53,650 nucleotides of DNA from Verrucomicrobiota bacterium (GCA_023431185.1 JAEYXS010000091.1:1-53650); one strand, 5' to 3'. Positions 7,746 through 16,527 are shown, counted from the first letter of the stretch. Notes: generated by a model from the sequence alone, not told the origin. Translations and numbers: made by a program.

Positions 7746-7782
7746 AAGAAAACACCCGCCGAGCCGTTCAGCCCGGCGGGTG
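7745..7782 (-). terminator. terminator for the minus-strand esterase gene
   Basis: A 9-bp stem (cacccgccg 7753-7761 with cggcgggtg 7774-7782) is followed on the minus strand by TTTTCTTTT, which overlaps the end of the convergent plus-strand gene. Confidence 0.7.
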
Positions 7783-7814
7783 CCAAATTCATCATTTCCT
7801 ACTTCCCCTCTCTG

Positions 7815-7855
7815 TCGATGTTGGAAGTTGGACGTTCGGTGTTCGATGTTTCCCC
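7815..7855 (+). repeat. dispersed GATGTT/GTTCG repeat, copy 2
   Basis: Same orientation and layout as the copies at 492-532 and 10553-10593: tcgatgttggaagttggacg followed by ttcggtgttcgatgtttccc. Here it lies between two convergent genes. Confidence 0.8.
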
Positions 7856-7927
7856 TTAGTCCCATTAGACCTATCGGTCCTATAAGACCTATTTCCCCTG
7901 TTGGCTCGCCGGTGCAACCGGCTTTCC

Positions 7928-8833
7928 CTATTTATTAATAAACCCCAGTTCCTTCAGCCAGCCGATGCACTCGCCCGTCCACGGATGCCGTGAAGCCGGG
8001 TCCCACTGGCTCTTGCCCAGCCCGATGCCATGGTTGCCCTTCGGGTAGATATGCAGGGAGTAGGACACGCCGTTCTTTTGCAAGGCAGCGGCGAACTCCA
8101 GCGCGTTCTCTACCTTCACCGCCTTGTCCTCGACCGTGTGGAAGATGAACGTCGGCGGGGTATCCTTCTTCACCTGCTTCTCGTTTGAGAGCAGCTCCAC
8201 CAACTCGGGTGAGGGATTATCGCCCAGCAGATTCCTCTTTGAGCCCCCATGTGTCAGCGGCCCCATGCTGATCACCGGATAGCACAAGATGCCGACGTCT
8301 GGCCGCGAACTCACCTGATCGATCGGATCCTTCGCATTCGCATCACCCGCATCGAAATGCGTCAACAAGGTGGACGCCAGATGCCCGCCTGCCGAGGAAC
8401 CCATCACGCCGATACGCTTCGGGTCCAGCTTCCACTCGCCCGCCTTCGCCCGCACATACCGCAACGCGCGAGAGACATCATTCAGCATCACCGGATGCCG
8501 GTAACCGCCCGAGCCCAGCCGGTACTTCAGCACAAAGGCGGAGACCCCTTGCTCATTCAGCCACATCGCATAGTCGCGCCCCTCATGCGGCGCCAACCCG
8601 CCATAACCGCCGCCCGGACAGATCACCATGGATGCCCCCGTCGCTTTTTCCGGATTCGCAAAATACGGCGTCAACGTCGGGATATCCTTGTCCTCCTTGC
8701 CCAACGCCCCGGGAGCGCCCTCCGGCCAAAGCGGGAACGGCTCCCGCGGCAAGCGTTGCTGAGCGTGCGAAGTGGAAGCCAAAATGACCATGGCCGCGAA
8801 GGCCAACCAACAAAATGCCGTGCGAATCTTCAT
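7928..8833 (-). CDS. secreted alpha/beta hydrolase (esterase/lipase, BD-FAE/acetyl-hydrolase type)
   Basis: From the ATG at 8833 the protein has 301 residues and a clear signal peptide (MKIRTAFCWLAFAAMVILAS, cleavage after SHA). An in-frame ATG at 8911 would add 26 residues lacking signal features. Motifs: oxyanion-hole PGGGY (73-77), nucleophile GSSAGG with Ser147, an acid in the HTVEDKAV segment and a catalytic His in GNHGIG. This arrangement is typical of secreted carbohydrate esterases and lipases annotated as acetyl xylan esterase-like or BD-FAE. Substrate is unknown; other secreted esterases in the window suggest removal of acyl groups from polysaccharides. Confidence 0.88.
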   Translation of the reverse strand: MKIRTAFCWLAFAAMVILASTSHAQQRLPREPFPLWPEGAPGALGKEDKDIPTLTPYFANPEKATGASMVICPGGGYGGLAPHEGRDYAMWLNEQGVSAFVLKYRLGSGGYRHPVMLNDVSRALRYVRAKAGEWKLDPKRIGVMGSSAGGHLASTLLTHFDAGDANAKDPIDQVSSRPDVGILCYPVISMGPLTHGGSKRNLLGDNPSPELVELLSNEKQVKKDTPPTFIFHTVEDKAVKVENALEFAAALQKNGVSYSLHIYPKGNHGIGLGKSQWDPASRHPWTGECIGWLKELGFINK

Positions 8834-8894
8834 ATGATTGATGAGTGGAGGATATTCAGTCAGCCAGCTTTTACGCAACGCGAATAACCAACCG

Positions 8895-9206
8895 CTAACT
8901 ATTGCTTTCAATTTCTCGAACCCAAATTTCTTCAGCTTCTGAGATGACTAACTTCAGGTTCTCACCGCAAATCATAGTTCCTTTTAATGTGATGTCTGCA
9001 GAAAGAATCACTCCCCAACCGAAAGTGGCAATGAGTTGGTGACGCACTTGATGCCAAATTTGCTCCGGGACACCCACACGCGGCTCACCACCACCTCGCT
9101 CATCGCTGAGCCAGGCATTCCCTTCGGCATCGACATAGAGTCTCGTTGAAAGCTCAACGGCAATTGCGTCTCCGCGCTTAGCCCCTGCAAAATCTTTTAT
9201 TCTCAT
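8895..9206 (-). CDS. uncharacterised small protein, 103 residues
   Basis: A short soluble protein with no recognised domain. It begins MRIKDFAGAKRGDAIAVELS and ends with acidic residues. There is no signal peptide. The frame is intact, with a plausible ATG, and sits between two same-strand genes; it would overlap the esterase only if that gene used its distal start. It may be an immunity-like or otherwise lineage-specific protein, but nothing in the sequence shows that. Confidence 0.5.
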   Translation of the reverse strand: MRIKDFAGAKRGDAIAVELSTRLYVDAEGNAWLSDERGGGEPRVGVPEQIWHQVRHQLIATFGWGVILSADITLKGTMICGENLKLVISEAEEIWVREIESNS

Positions 9207-9234
9207 ACAACGATTGGGCTGACGGCCCTTTGCT

Positions 9235-10386
9235 CTACCCCTGCTTATCTATCACCAGCTTCCTGATCTCACACGCCGCATCTTCTTTATTCGGCAACGA
9301 ATTTTTCCACAGCAGCCATAATACACCACCCACAAGCACTCCACCCAAGTGGGCGAGCCCAGAAACGCGACCGATACCGGCCAGTTGCTGGATCACAACC
9401 AGCAACTGCAGGCCGCACCAAAGTCCGAAGGCGGTCCACGCGGACATATGGATCCATTGCGGACGCGTGTAGCGTGATGCCCAGAACATGCTGATCTTCT
9501 GTTCTGGGAAGGCGAGCGCGTAGAAAGCCAGTATGCCAGAAATGCCGCCGCTGGCTCCCACGCAGGGAATGATGGAATCCGGCTTGGCGACGGTGTGCAA
9601 CAGATCGCCACCGATGGTCGCGCAGAAAACAAGGATCAACATCCGCCGCCAGCCGATGCGGTTCTCCACATTGTCCCCGAACACATACAGAAAGTAGAGA
9701 TTCCCAAGTAGATGCGCCCAGCTCCCATGCAGGAAGAAGGAGGTGATCATCGTCAATCCGCCCAAGCGCCCGATCTCGTTGGGAATAAGGCCGTATTGAT
9801 ACACGACTTCACGCAGGTTTTGGAATGCGAGTGCGCTCACCAGAAACACGATCACGCACAGAGCCCAGGTGACCAAGGCGTGGTTCTCGTGGCGGTCATC
9901 ATCACGTTCCACGGGCAGGCCCAAGACGGCAGGGATCGCTTTCCAGCCGGATTCAGGGACAGGACCGGCGTTCTCTTTCATCCGTTCGACCTCATACAAA
10001 GCGAGCGCTTGTTTGGCTTTGAGCGGCAGTTCACGGGGCGGTGTGGCGGTGGGCACGGGAGTGGAGGTTTCCGGTGTGCGCTCGAATTCATCGGGATCGA
10101 ACCAGACGAACTGGCAGACTTTGCAGGCGTCGAATTCCTCATCGCTGCCCAAGGTCGTAAGCCGGACAGTGAGCATCGGTTTCTCACAGGAAGGACAAGG
10201 GCGTCCGTATGTGCGATCGCCATTACGCACCTTGGTCCAGAGGTCGGAAACGAAATCATAGGAGCGCGTCTTTTTCAGTACGCTGAGGTTCACCGTGCGT
10301 CCGCCGCATTGCCGGCAGACCCAGTGAAATCCATCGGCGCGCCGCTCGCGTTCGATCTCTCCCCGGCAGTTTGGACAGTAGAACAT
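9235..10386 (-). CDS. rhomboid-family intramembrane serine protease with N-terminal zinc ribbons
   Basis: The ATG at 10386 is preceded by AAGGAAG and gives 383 residues; an upstream ATG (10491) would add 35 unlikely residues. The N-terminal 110 residues hold four CxxC pairs (CPNC, CRQC, CPSC, CKVC), the last in a zf-TFIIB-like 'C-K-V-C-Q-F-V-W-F-D' context. A linker follows, then about six membrane segments. Rhomboid motifs are present: HGSWAHLLGN, the catalytic serine in GASGG and the catalytic histidine in GLAHLGG. Rhomboids cleave membrane protein helices. The zinc-ribbon part may bind substrate or regulate activity in the cytosol. Identification is strong; the target is unknown. Confidence 0.92.
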   Translation of the reverse strand: MFYCPNCRGEIERERRADGFHWVCRQCGGRTVNLSVLKKTRSYDFVSDLWTKVRNGDRTYGRPCPSCEKPMLTVRLTTLGSDEEFDACKVCQFVWFDPDEFERTPETSTPVPTATPPRELPLKAKQALALYEVERMKENAGPVPESGWKAIPAVLGLPVERDDDRHENHALVTWALCVIVFLVSALAFQNLREVVYQYGLIPNEIGRLGGLTMITSFFLHGSWAHLLGNLYFLYVFGDNVENRIGWRRMLILVFCATIGGDLLHTVAKPDSIIPCVGASGGISGILAFYALAFPEQKISMFWASRYTRPQWIHMSAWTAFGLWCGLQLLVVIQQLAGIGRVSGLAHLGGVLVGGVLWLLWKNSLPNKEDAACEIRKLVIDKQG

Positions 10387-10552
10387 GGCTTCCTTTCCCT
10401 TGCCTTTATCCAATAAAACTCTCCGCCCGCCCATTACAATTCCACGCCATTGTTTTAATGAGCCACCTTGGTTTTTTTGGTCATTGCTCATTCCTTCGTC
10501 ATGAACCCCGCGCCCTCAGGTCGGGGTCGGATTTCGTCGTTGGTCATCATTT

Positions 10553-10593
10553 TCGATGTTCAGAGTTCGGTGTTGGGCGTTCGATGTTTCCCC
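10553..10593 (+). repeat. dispersed GATGTT/GTTCG repeat, copy 3
   Basis: Third copy, same orientation as those at 492 and 7815. It lies between the divergent rhomboid and uvrB genes, so any promoter for uvrB must lie around or downstream of it. Confidence 0.8.
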
Positions 10594-10674
10594 GCCGCTC
10601 GTAAATCGTCCTTCCAAAATCGTAAATCCCTCCCATTTGACACCCCCATCCTCGCACCGTAACTTCCCCGTCCG

Positions 10675-12747
10675 ATGTTCAAACTCGTCGCGCCGTATGA
10701 ACCCGCTGGTGATCAGCCGCAAGCCATTGCGAAGCTGACCGAAGGGTTGCGCGCAGGCGCGAAGCACCAGACGCTGCTCGGCGTCACCGGCTCCGGCAAG
10801 ACCTTCACCATGGCGAACGTCATCAAGGAGATCAACCGCCCCACGCTCGTCATCTCGCACAACAAGACGCTCGCCGCCCAGCTCTATGCCGAGTTCAAAG
10901 GCTTCTTCCCGGAGAACGCCGTCGAATACTTCGTCAGCTACTTCGATTACTACCAGCCGGAGGCCTACATCCCCCGCACGGACACCTTCATCGAGAAGGA
11001 TTCCAGTGTGAACGAGGAGATCGAGCGCCTGCGCCTCTCCACCATGAGCTCGCTCTTTGCCCGGCGTGATGTCGTGGTGGTGGCCAGCGTCTCCTGCATC
11101 TACGGCATCGGCAGCAAGGAAGACTACGAAGCGATGGTCATTCCCATCAAGGTGGGCCAGGAGATTTCCCGCGATCAATTCCTCAGCCGCCTGGTGGACA
11201 TCCAATACCGCCGCAACGACATCGCCTTCGAACGCGGCGAATTCCGCGTGCGCGGTGATACCGTTGAGCTTCGCCCCGGCTACACGGAAGACGGGCTGCG
11301 CATCGAATTCTTCGGTGACCAGATCGACCGCATCACCCGCTTCGACCCTCTGCTGGGCGATACGCTGGAGCAGTTCGAAGCCATCACCGTCTATCCCGGC
11401 AAACAATTCGTCACGCCTGCTGAGAAACTGAAGCGCGCCATCCTGAGCATCCGCGAGGAACTGGGCGACCGCATCGCGTGGTTTGAGAAAGAAGGCAAGC
11501 TGCTCGAGGCCCAGCGGATCAAGATGCGCACGGAATACGACCTGGAGATGATGGAAGAGATGGGGTTCTGCTCCGGTATCGAGAATTATTCGCGCCACAT
11601 CGCCCAGCGCCCGCCCGGTTCACGGCCCGCCACCATCATCGATTTCTTTCCGAAAGATTTTCTGCTCGTCATCGATGAGTCGCACGCCACCGTCCCGCAG
11701 ATCGGCGGCATGTATGCCGGTGACAAATCCCGCAAGAGCGTGCTGGTGGACCACGGCTTCCGCCTGCCCAGCGCGCTCGATAATCGCCCACTGAACTTCG
11801 AGGAATTCCAGAAGCTGCATGACCAGGTGGTTTACGTCAGCGCCACGCCCGCCGCGCAGGAATTGCAGTGGTCCGGTCAACGCGTCGTGGAGCTCATCGT
11901 GCGCCCGACCGGTCTTGTGGACCCGCCCATCAGTGTCCGCCCGCTGAAAGGCCAGATTGATGACCTGCTCGAAGAAGTCCGCAAGCGCGTGGAATTGAAA
12001 GAGCGCGTGCTCGTCACCACGCTCACGAAACGCAGCGCGGAGGAACTCACCGATTATCTGCGCGATATCGGCATCAACGTCCGCTACCTGCACAGCGAGA
12101 TCGACGCTATCGAACGCGTCGAGATCCTGCGCGCCCTGCGTAAAGGTGATTTCGATGTCCTTGTCGGCATCAATCTCCTGCGCGAAGGCCTCGATCTGCC
12201 TGAAGTCTCCCTTGTCGCTATCCTGGATGCGGACAAAGAAGGTTACCTGCGCTCCGCCACCAGCCTCATCCAGACCGCTGGCCGCGCCGCCCGTCACTTG
12301 AATGGCACTGTCATCCTCTACGCGGACGTGATGACGCAGAGCATCCAGAAATTCCTGGCCACTTCCGAATACCGTCGCAAACGCCAGCTCGAATACAACA
12401 AAGAGCACAACATCACGCCCAAAGGCGTCAGCCGTGCCGTGGAGGAAAGCCTGTCCTCGCAGAAAGAAGTCACCGCGAAAGCCACCGCCTTCCTGCGCGA
12501 CAAGCAGCCGGAGTTCGACGTCACCGAAACCGTGCGCCAGCTCGAAGGCGAGATGCTCGAAGCCGCGAACAACCTGGAATTCGAGAAAGCCGCGTTACTG
12601 CGCGACCAGATCAACGAACTCAAGCGCACCTTCCTGGGTGGCGACAAAGCGGGTGGGAGCTCCAGTGGTGGTCAATCTGCCAGCTACGGCAAAGGCAAGA
12701 AGGGCAACCGCAAATTCGGCAAGAGCGGCAAAAGCAACCCCTTCTGA
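10675..12747 (+). CDS. uvrB: excinuclease ABC subunit B
   Basis: The 690-residue protein is normal UvrB length. It shows Walker A GVTGSGKT (36-43), the damage-binding beta-hairpin region with SYFDYYQPEAYIPRTD, the helicase motif DESH (about 334), LLREGLDLPEVSLVAILDAD and the motif VI segment QTAGRAARH. A C-terminal UVR domain (about 620-660, 'LEGEMLEAANNLEFEKAALLRDQI' type) contacts UvrC. The last 35 residues are a Gly/Ser/Lys-rich tail. UvrB is the damage-verification helicase of nucleotide excision repair and acts with UvrA and UvrC, which are not in the window. The gene is alone on its strand. Confidence 0.98.
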   Translation: MFKLVAPYEPAGDQPQAIAKLTEGLRAGAKHQTLLGVTGSGKTFTMANVIKEINRPTLVISHNKTLAAQLYAEFKGFFPENAVEYFVSYFDYYQPEAYIPRTDTFIEKDSSVNEEIERLRLSTMSSLFARRDVVVVASVSCIYGIGSKEDYEAMVIPIKVGQEISRDQFLSRLVDIQYRRNDIAFERGEFRVRGDTVELRPGYTEDGLRIEFFGDQIDRITRFDPLLGDTLEQFEAITVYPGKQFVTPAEKLKRAILSIREELGDRIAWFEKEGKLLEAQRIKMRTEYDLEMMEEMGFCSGIENYSRHIAQRPPGSRPATIIDFFPKDFLLVIDESHATVPQIGGMYAGDKSRKSVLVDHGFRLPSALDNRPLNFEEFQKLHDQVVYVSATPAAQELQWSGQRVVELIVRPTGLVDPPISVRPLKGQIDDLLEEVRKRVELKERVLVTTLTKRSAEELTDYLRDIGINVRYLHSEIDAIERVEILRALRKGDFDVLVGINLLREGLDLPEVSLVAILDADKEGYLRSATSLIQTAGRAARHLNGTVILYADVMTQSIQKFLATSEYRRKRQLEYNKEHNITPKGVSRAVEESLSSQKEVTAKATAFLRDKQPEFDVTETVRQLEGEMLEAANNLEFEKAALLRDQINELKRTFLGGDKAGGSSSGGQSASYGKGKKGNRKFGKSGKSNPF

Positions 12748-12860
12748 CCCCGGTAGGGCATTGCTGCCGCGATGCCCAAACCAAGGTCTTCACCACCGGG
12801 CGTTAAAATAAACACGCCTCTGAATCTTGCATATAACCGTTGCGCCCGCGTCGAAGTCCT

Positions 12861-12882
12861 TTTCGCGTCCATCTGCGGTTAA
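12861..12882 (-). repeat. dispersed ACCACAGAT-type repeat at the recO stop codon
   Basis: On the minus strand ttaaccgcagatggacgcga is a copy of the repeat also seen at 31113, 35093 and 36255. Its first bases supply the TAA stop of recO. The 110 bp before it, back to the end of uvrB, hold nothing else recognisable. Confidence 0.6.
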
Positions 12883-13526
12883 CTCCCCGCCTCGATCGCC
12901 GCATTTCTTCCGCGCGGTATCCGGTCCAGATGATAGATCATGAATCCGTGCAGGAACTGCCGCAGTTCAGCGATGTGTTGCACCGTCAGTTCTGCCTCCG
13001 CCAGTTGTGCCCAATCACAATTCTGCAAGGCTTCCATCAACGCCTGCGCCGTCTTTCCCAGGCGGATCTCCTCTGGCGCCGGACTTTGTCCCAGCACTTC
13101 CAGCATTTTCAGTTCGAACGCGAGGACATTCACCGGTTTCGCGCCCACCTGCACCAGATGCTGCACAAAACCCAGCATCAAATCATGCACCTCGGGAATA
13201 GGTGTCTCCGTCTCAGTCGTCTGCTCGATGAGCGCCACCGCATACGCCGCCTGCTGCACCCGCCCGATATCCGACCGCAACGCCTCATGCGTCTCCTGCA
13301 GGCTCAACTCCCTCAAATTGTGCAGCTCGGAACGGCGGCTGCGTTGGAAGGTGAAATCCGCCTGATAGAAGATGTCCAGTTTGCCGCGATACACGGACTT
13401 AGGACGACGCGCTCCTTTCGCCACCACCGCGATGCGTCCCAGCTCCGGCGTCAGCCAATGCACAATCAAGCTCGTCTCCGTCAACGGACGCGTGCGCAAG
13501 ATGATGCCTGAAGCTCGCTCATCCAT
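12879..13526 (-). CDS. recO: DNA repair protein RecO
   Basis: From the ATG at 13526 the protein has 215 residues and the RecO opening: SGIILRTRPLTETSLIVHWLTPELGRIAVVAKGARR, the OB-fold that binds single-stranded DNA, followed by the helical domain with YAVALIEQTTETETP. RecO loads RecA onto SSB-coated DNA together with RecR. The four-Cys zinc finger found in many RecO proteins is missing. A longer frame from 13577 would read through a palindromic repeat and is not believable. It lies downstream of DUF502 and is separated from it by four palindromes. Confidence 0.9.
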   Translation of the reverse strand: MDERASGIILRTRPLTETSLIVHWLTPELGRIAVVAKGARRPKSVYRGKLDIFYQADFTFQRSRRSELHNLRELSLQETHEALRSDIGRVQQAAYAVALIEQTTETETPIPEVHDLMLGFVQHLVQVGAKPVNVLAFELKMLEVLGQSPAPEEIRLGKTAQALMEALQNCDWAQLAEAELTVQHIAELRQFLHGFMIYHLDRIPRGRNAAIEAGS

Positions 13527-13542
13527 TTGGGCAAATCGTAGC

Positions 13543-13647
13543 GCAGGTTGGCAACCTGCTGTATCGCAGATTGGCAATCTGCGTGCCTTTAAAAATTCGC
13601 GAGCGCTGCCGACTGCCAGTCGGCGACACAGCAGACTGACAGTCTGC
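13543..13647. repeat. array of four 17-bp palindromes upstream of recO
   Basis: Four hairpins with 7-bp perfect arms and 3-nt loops: gcaggttggcaacctgc (13543-13559), gcagattggcaatctgc (13566-13582), gccgactgccagtcggc (13608-13624), gcagactgacagtctgc (13631-13647). They form two pairs with a 23-bp period; the pairs face opposite ways, judged by loop sequence (ggc versus gcc/gac). Arm changes are compensated, so the stem is what is kept. Confidence 0.9.
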
Positions 13648-13678
13648 GCTGCGTGTGTTTGCGCTCATTTTCGTCGCA

Positions 13679-14380
13679 TCAAACGGGCGGCACGTTTCCT
13701 GACGGCTGCGCGATGGTCACCTCCGGCACACCCGGCGGCTTCCCTTTATACTCCGGAGCCACTGACCCGAGGCTGATGATGAACTTGATGCCATCAGCCA
13801 CTTCCATATCCAGCTTGGTGATTTTGTGCTCCGGCACCAGAATGAGAAAACCCGTGGTCGGATTAGGTGTGGTCGGGACGAAGATGCTGACGACCTTTTC
13901 CTTAGTCTTGCTCTGCACTTCCTGATTCTGGTCGCCCGTGATGAAGCCGATGGAGTAGATACCCTCCCGGGGAAACTCCACCATCACCACTTGCTTGAAT
14001 GAGGAGTTTTTATTGGTGGCGAAGGCGTCGTTCACCTGTTTGATCGCTCCATAAACCTTGTTCAGCAAGGGTACTTTAAGCAGCGCCTGATCCACCATCG
14101 TGATGATTTGCCGCCCCAAATAAACGCGCGCCAGACTGCCGATGAGCGTGATGATGAGGGCCGCCAGCACCAGTGCGAACAGGCTCCAGTACCAGTGCAT
14201 CGGCCCCTTGCCGTCGTCCGAGTGCGTGATATCCGCCGGGATGAAGATGAGCAGTGTGTCGGTGAGATTGGCCACGGTGCCAAAGAGCCAGAGCACCACC
14301 GCGATGGACAGCACCGCTGGCAGCACCACCGCCAGTCCGGCGAAGAAATTGGCCTGCCAATGGCTGAAATATTTTTTCAC
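13679..14380 (-). CDS. DUF502 family membrane protein
   Basis: A 233-residue protein starting with GTG at 14380, which overlaps the ybeY stop codon (GTGA). Two long hydrophobic segments (about 12-35 and 65-85) precede a soluble region with the hallmark VPLLNKVYGAIKQVNDAF and FVPTTPNPTTGFLILVP patterns of DUF502. These proteins are widespread in Gram-negative bacteria; the function is unknown, and related plant proteins act at membranes. The C-terminus is Pro-rich. It is the last gene of the HIT-phoH-ybeY-DUF502 operon. Confidence 0.9.
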   Translation of the reverse strand: MKKYFSHWQANFFAGLAVVLPAVLSIAVVLWLFGTVANLTDTLLIFIPADITHSDDGKGPMHWYWSLFALVLAALIITLIGSLARVYLGRQIITMVDQALLKVPLLNKVYGAIKQVNDAFATNKNSSFKQVVMVEFPREGIYSIGFITGDQNQEVQSKTKEKVVSIFVPTTPNPTTGFLILVPEHKITKLDMEVADGIKFIISLGSVAPEYKGKPPGVPEVTIAQPSGNVPPV

Positions 14381-14868
14381 ACGCGCACTTTAGCCGCAGT
14401 CCCCAGTTTGCGCAAAGCAAACCGCCCCGCCAGCGCCTTCACCAGCCGGTTCTCTTCCTTTTTCATCACTTTCCGTTTCGCCGGTTCCAAGTCGTCATAA
14501 CCGCGCAGATGCAATACGCCATGCGCCACGTAGCGGGCGAGCTCCTCGGTCCAGTGCTCCTTGAACTGCTTCGCCTGTTTCACGGCGTCATCCACGCAGA
14601 TGTACAGTTCGCCATAGATATCCGGCGCGGTCTCACCCGGCGGCACTTCCGGCCGGTAATCGAACGTGATGACATCTGTGGATCCTTCATGCTGGAGATA
14701 ATCCCAGTTCACCTGCGCCATCTCCTCCGGTTCCACCAGATGGATGCCCAGTTGATACGTCTTCAGTCCGAGCTCTTCCGTCAGCAAGGCACGCGTCACC
14801 GTCCGCAGCAGTTTGGTATCCACTGCCTTCGTCTTCTGCCGGTTCCGCAATTGCAGTTCGTTGCTCAT
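14377..14868 (-). CDS. ybeY: endoribonuclease YbeY (rRNA maturation factor)
   Basis: At 163 residues it has normal YbeY length. The metal-site region reads ARYVAHGVLHLRGYDD, against the usual HGxLHLxGYDH, so the third zinc ligand is Asp instead of His; this substitution also occurs in Bacteroidetes YbeY as far as I recall. YbeY is needed for 16S rRNA 3' end maturation and ribosome quality control. It follows phoH by 6 nt and overlaps DUF502. The phoH-ybeY pair is a well-known conserved neighbourhood. Confidence 0.93.
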   Translation of the reverse strand: MSNELQLRNRQKTKAVDTKLLRTVTRALLTEELGLKTYQLGIHLVEPEEMAQVNWDYLQHEGSTDVITFDYRPEVPPGETAPDIYGELYICVDDAVKQAKQFKEHWTEELARYVAHGVLHLRGYDDLEPAKRKVMKKEENRLVKALAGRFALRKLGTAAKVRV

Positions 14869-14874
14869 GCCCGC

Positions 14875-15840
14875 TTACTCCCCGCGCCCCGTACCGCGAT
14901 GCTTCTCATACGCCTCGATGATGCGTTGCACCAGTTGATGCCGCACCACATCCTGTTTCGTGAATTCTTGGAAGGCGATGCCCGGCACTTTACGCAGCGC
15001 ATTGATAGCCTCCACCAGACCGGACTTCTTATGCCCCGGCAGGTCCACCTGTGTCGGGTCGCCCGTGATGACTGCCTTGGAGCTGTAACCCAAGCGCGTG
15101 AGGAACATGAACATCTGCTCCATCGTCGCGTTCTGCGATTCATCCAGCACGATGAAGGCGTGGTTCAATGTGCGCCCGCGCATATACGCCAGCGGCGCGA
15201 TTTCGATGACCCCGCGCTCGATGTGCTTGGCCAGTTCCTCCGGGGGCATCATGTCGTGCAAGGCATCGTAAAGCGGCCTCAGATACGGCGTGAGCTTCTC
15301 ATGCAGATCACCGGGCAAGAAACCGAGCGCCTCACCTGCTTCCACGGCGGGACGTGTGAGGATGATGCGGCTGACCTTGCCTGCTTTGAGGGCGGACGCC
15401 GCCATGGCCATGGCCAAGTAAGTCTTGCCCGTACCTGCCGGTCCGATGCCGAACGTCACATCATGATCACGGATCGCCTCCACATATTTCTTCTGCCCGG
15501 CCGTCTTGGGCGTGATGGCCGGCTTGCCGCCGGAGGTCTGGATGCGCTCGCTCATCAGATTTCGCAAAGCTTCCACGCCATCCGCCTTCACCACTCCCAA
15601 GGCGGAAGCGAACTCGCGATTGCGCACCTGGCCGCCGCCCTTGATGTTTTCTTCCAAGATGGCGAAGAGTTGCTTGGCCCGCCCGATGTCATCCGGCTCG
15701 CCTTCCAGCTTGATCCAGCCATCGCGCGTGGTCGCCTTCAGATGCAACTGGCTCTCCAGCGATTTCAGGTTCGGTGAATCCGCGCCAAAGAGCTGCTGCA
15801 CGAGACGGGGATTCTCAAAATGAATGGTTTCTTCTCCCAT
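14875..15840 (-). CDS. PhoH family protein (PhoH-like ATPase)
   Basis: A 321-residue protein with an N-terminal KH-like region (about 1-110), followed by a P-loop ATPase domain: Walker A GPAGTGKTYLAMAMA and Walker B AFIVLDESQNAT, with GDPTQVDLP as the sensor region. This is the ybeZ-type PhoH protein that functions with YbeY in ribosome and RNA metabolism. It is in the middle of a tight four-gene operon, with 12 nt to the HIT gene upstream and 6 nt to ybeY downstream. Confidence 0.95.
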   Translation of the reverse strand: MGEETIHFENPRLVQQLFGADSPNLKSLESQLHLKATTRDGWIKLEGEPDDIGRAKQLFAILEENIKGGGQVRNREFASALGVVKADGVEALRNLMSERIQTSGGKPAITPKTAGQKKYVEAIRDHDVTFGIGPAGTGKTYLAMAMAASALKAGKVSRIILTRPAVEAGEALGFLPGDLHEKLTPYLRPLYDALHDMMPPEELAKHIERGVIEIAPLAYMRGRTLNHAFIVLDESQNATMEQMFMFLTRLGYSSKAVITGDPTQVDLPGHKKSGLVEAINALRKVPGIAFQEFTKQDVVRHQLVQRIIEAYEKHRGTGRGE

Positions 15841-15852
15841 AACAAAAATAGA

Positions 15853-16344
15853 TCAGAGGTTGGCCATGGCCGCCCGGAGCTTGGCGGCGGTATCGGCCAA
15901 GGCTTCGGGAATGATGGCGGTGCTGCCGGTGACCGGCATGAAATTCACGTCGCCGTTCCAGCGCGGCACGATGTGGATGTGCAGATGCTCGACGATGCCC
16001 GCACCCGCCACTTGCCCCAAATTCACCCCGATGTTGAACCCATGCGGTTTCATCACTTGTGTCAACGCCGCCTGACAACGCCGGGTAAGCTGCATCAGCT
16101 CCAGCATCTCGGCATCCGTCAGGTCATTGAAATCCGGCACCTGCTTGTAAGGCACCGTCATCAGATGGCCACCATTGTAGGGATAACGGTTCAATACCGC
16201 ATAGCACGTCTTGCCGCGTGCGATGACATAATTCGCCACATCATCGCTGGACTCCGCGATCTGCGTGAAAACGGAGCGTCCGTCCTTCGGGCCTTTTGGG
16301 CCGAGGATGTATTCGATCCGCCACGGGGCGTGCAACGCTTCCAT
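15853..16344 (-). CDS. HIT family hydrolase (Ap4A phosphorylase-like)
   Basis: A 163-residue protein with the histidine triad HLHIHIVPRW near residue 127, and upstream the 'NRYPYNGGHLMTVPYKQVPDF' type stretch seen in Ap4A phosphorylase-like HIT proteins. HIT enzymes hydrolyse or transfer nucleotides from phosphate-linked substrates such as diadenosine polyphosphates. It is the first gene of the minus-strand operon leading into phoH, and diverges from argJ. Confidence 0.93.
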   Translation of the reverse strand: MEALHAPWRIEYILGPKGPKDGRSVFTQIAESSDDVANYVIARGKTCYAVLNRYPYNGGHLMTVPYKQVPDFNDLTDAEMLELMQLTRRCQAALTQVMKPHGFNIGVNLGQVAGAGIVEHLHIHIVPRWNGDVNFMPVTGSTAIIPEALADTAAKLRAAMANL

Positions 16345-16527
16345 GCCAGCAACCTAACAAGGCGCAGCCAATTGTCAAAAGCGGACCTATGACAGCCAGA
16401 TGCCCCTGCCCTCCAGCTTTATCTGCTGGCAGGTTAATCTTCGGTTAAACCGCCCGCACACCCATTGACACCCGTGCCCCGTCATGATTCCGTTGCGCCC
16501 GCTGGTTTCGACCGGCGGAAAAAGTTA

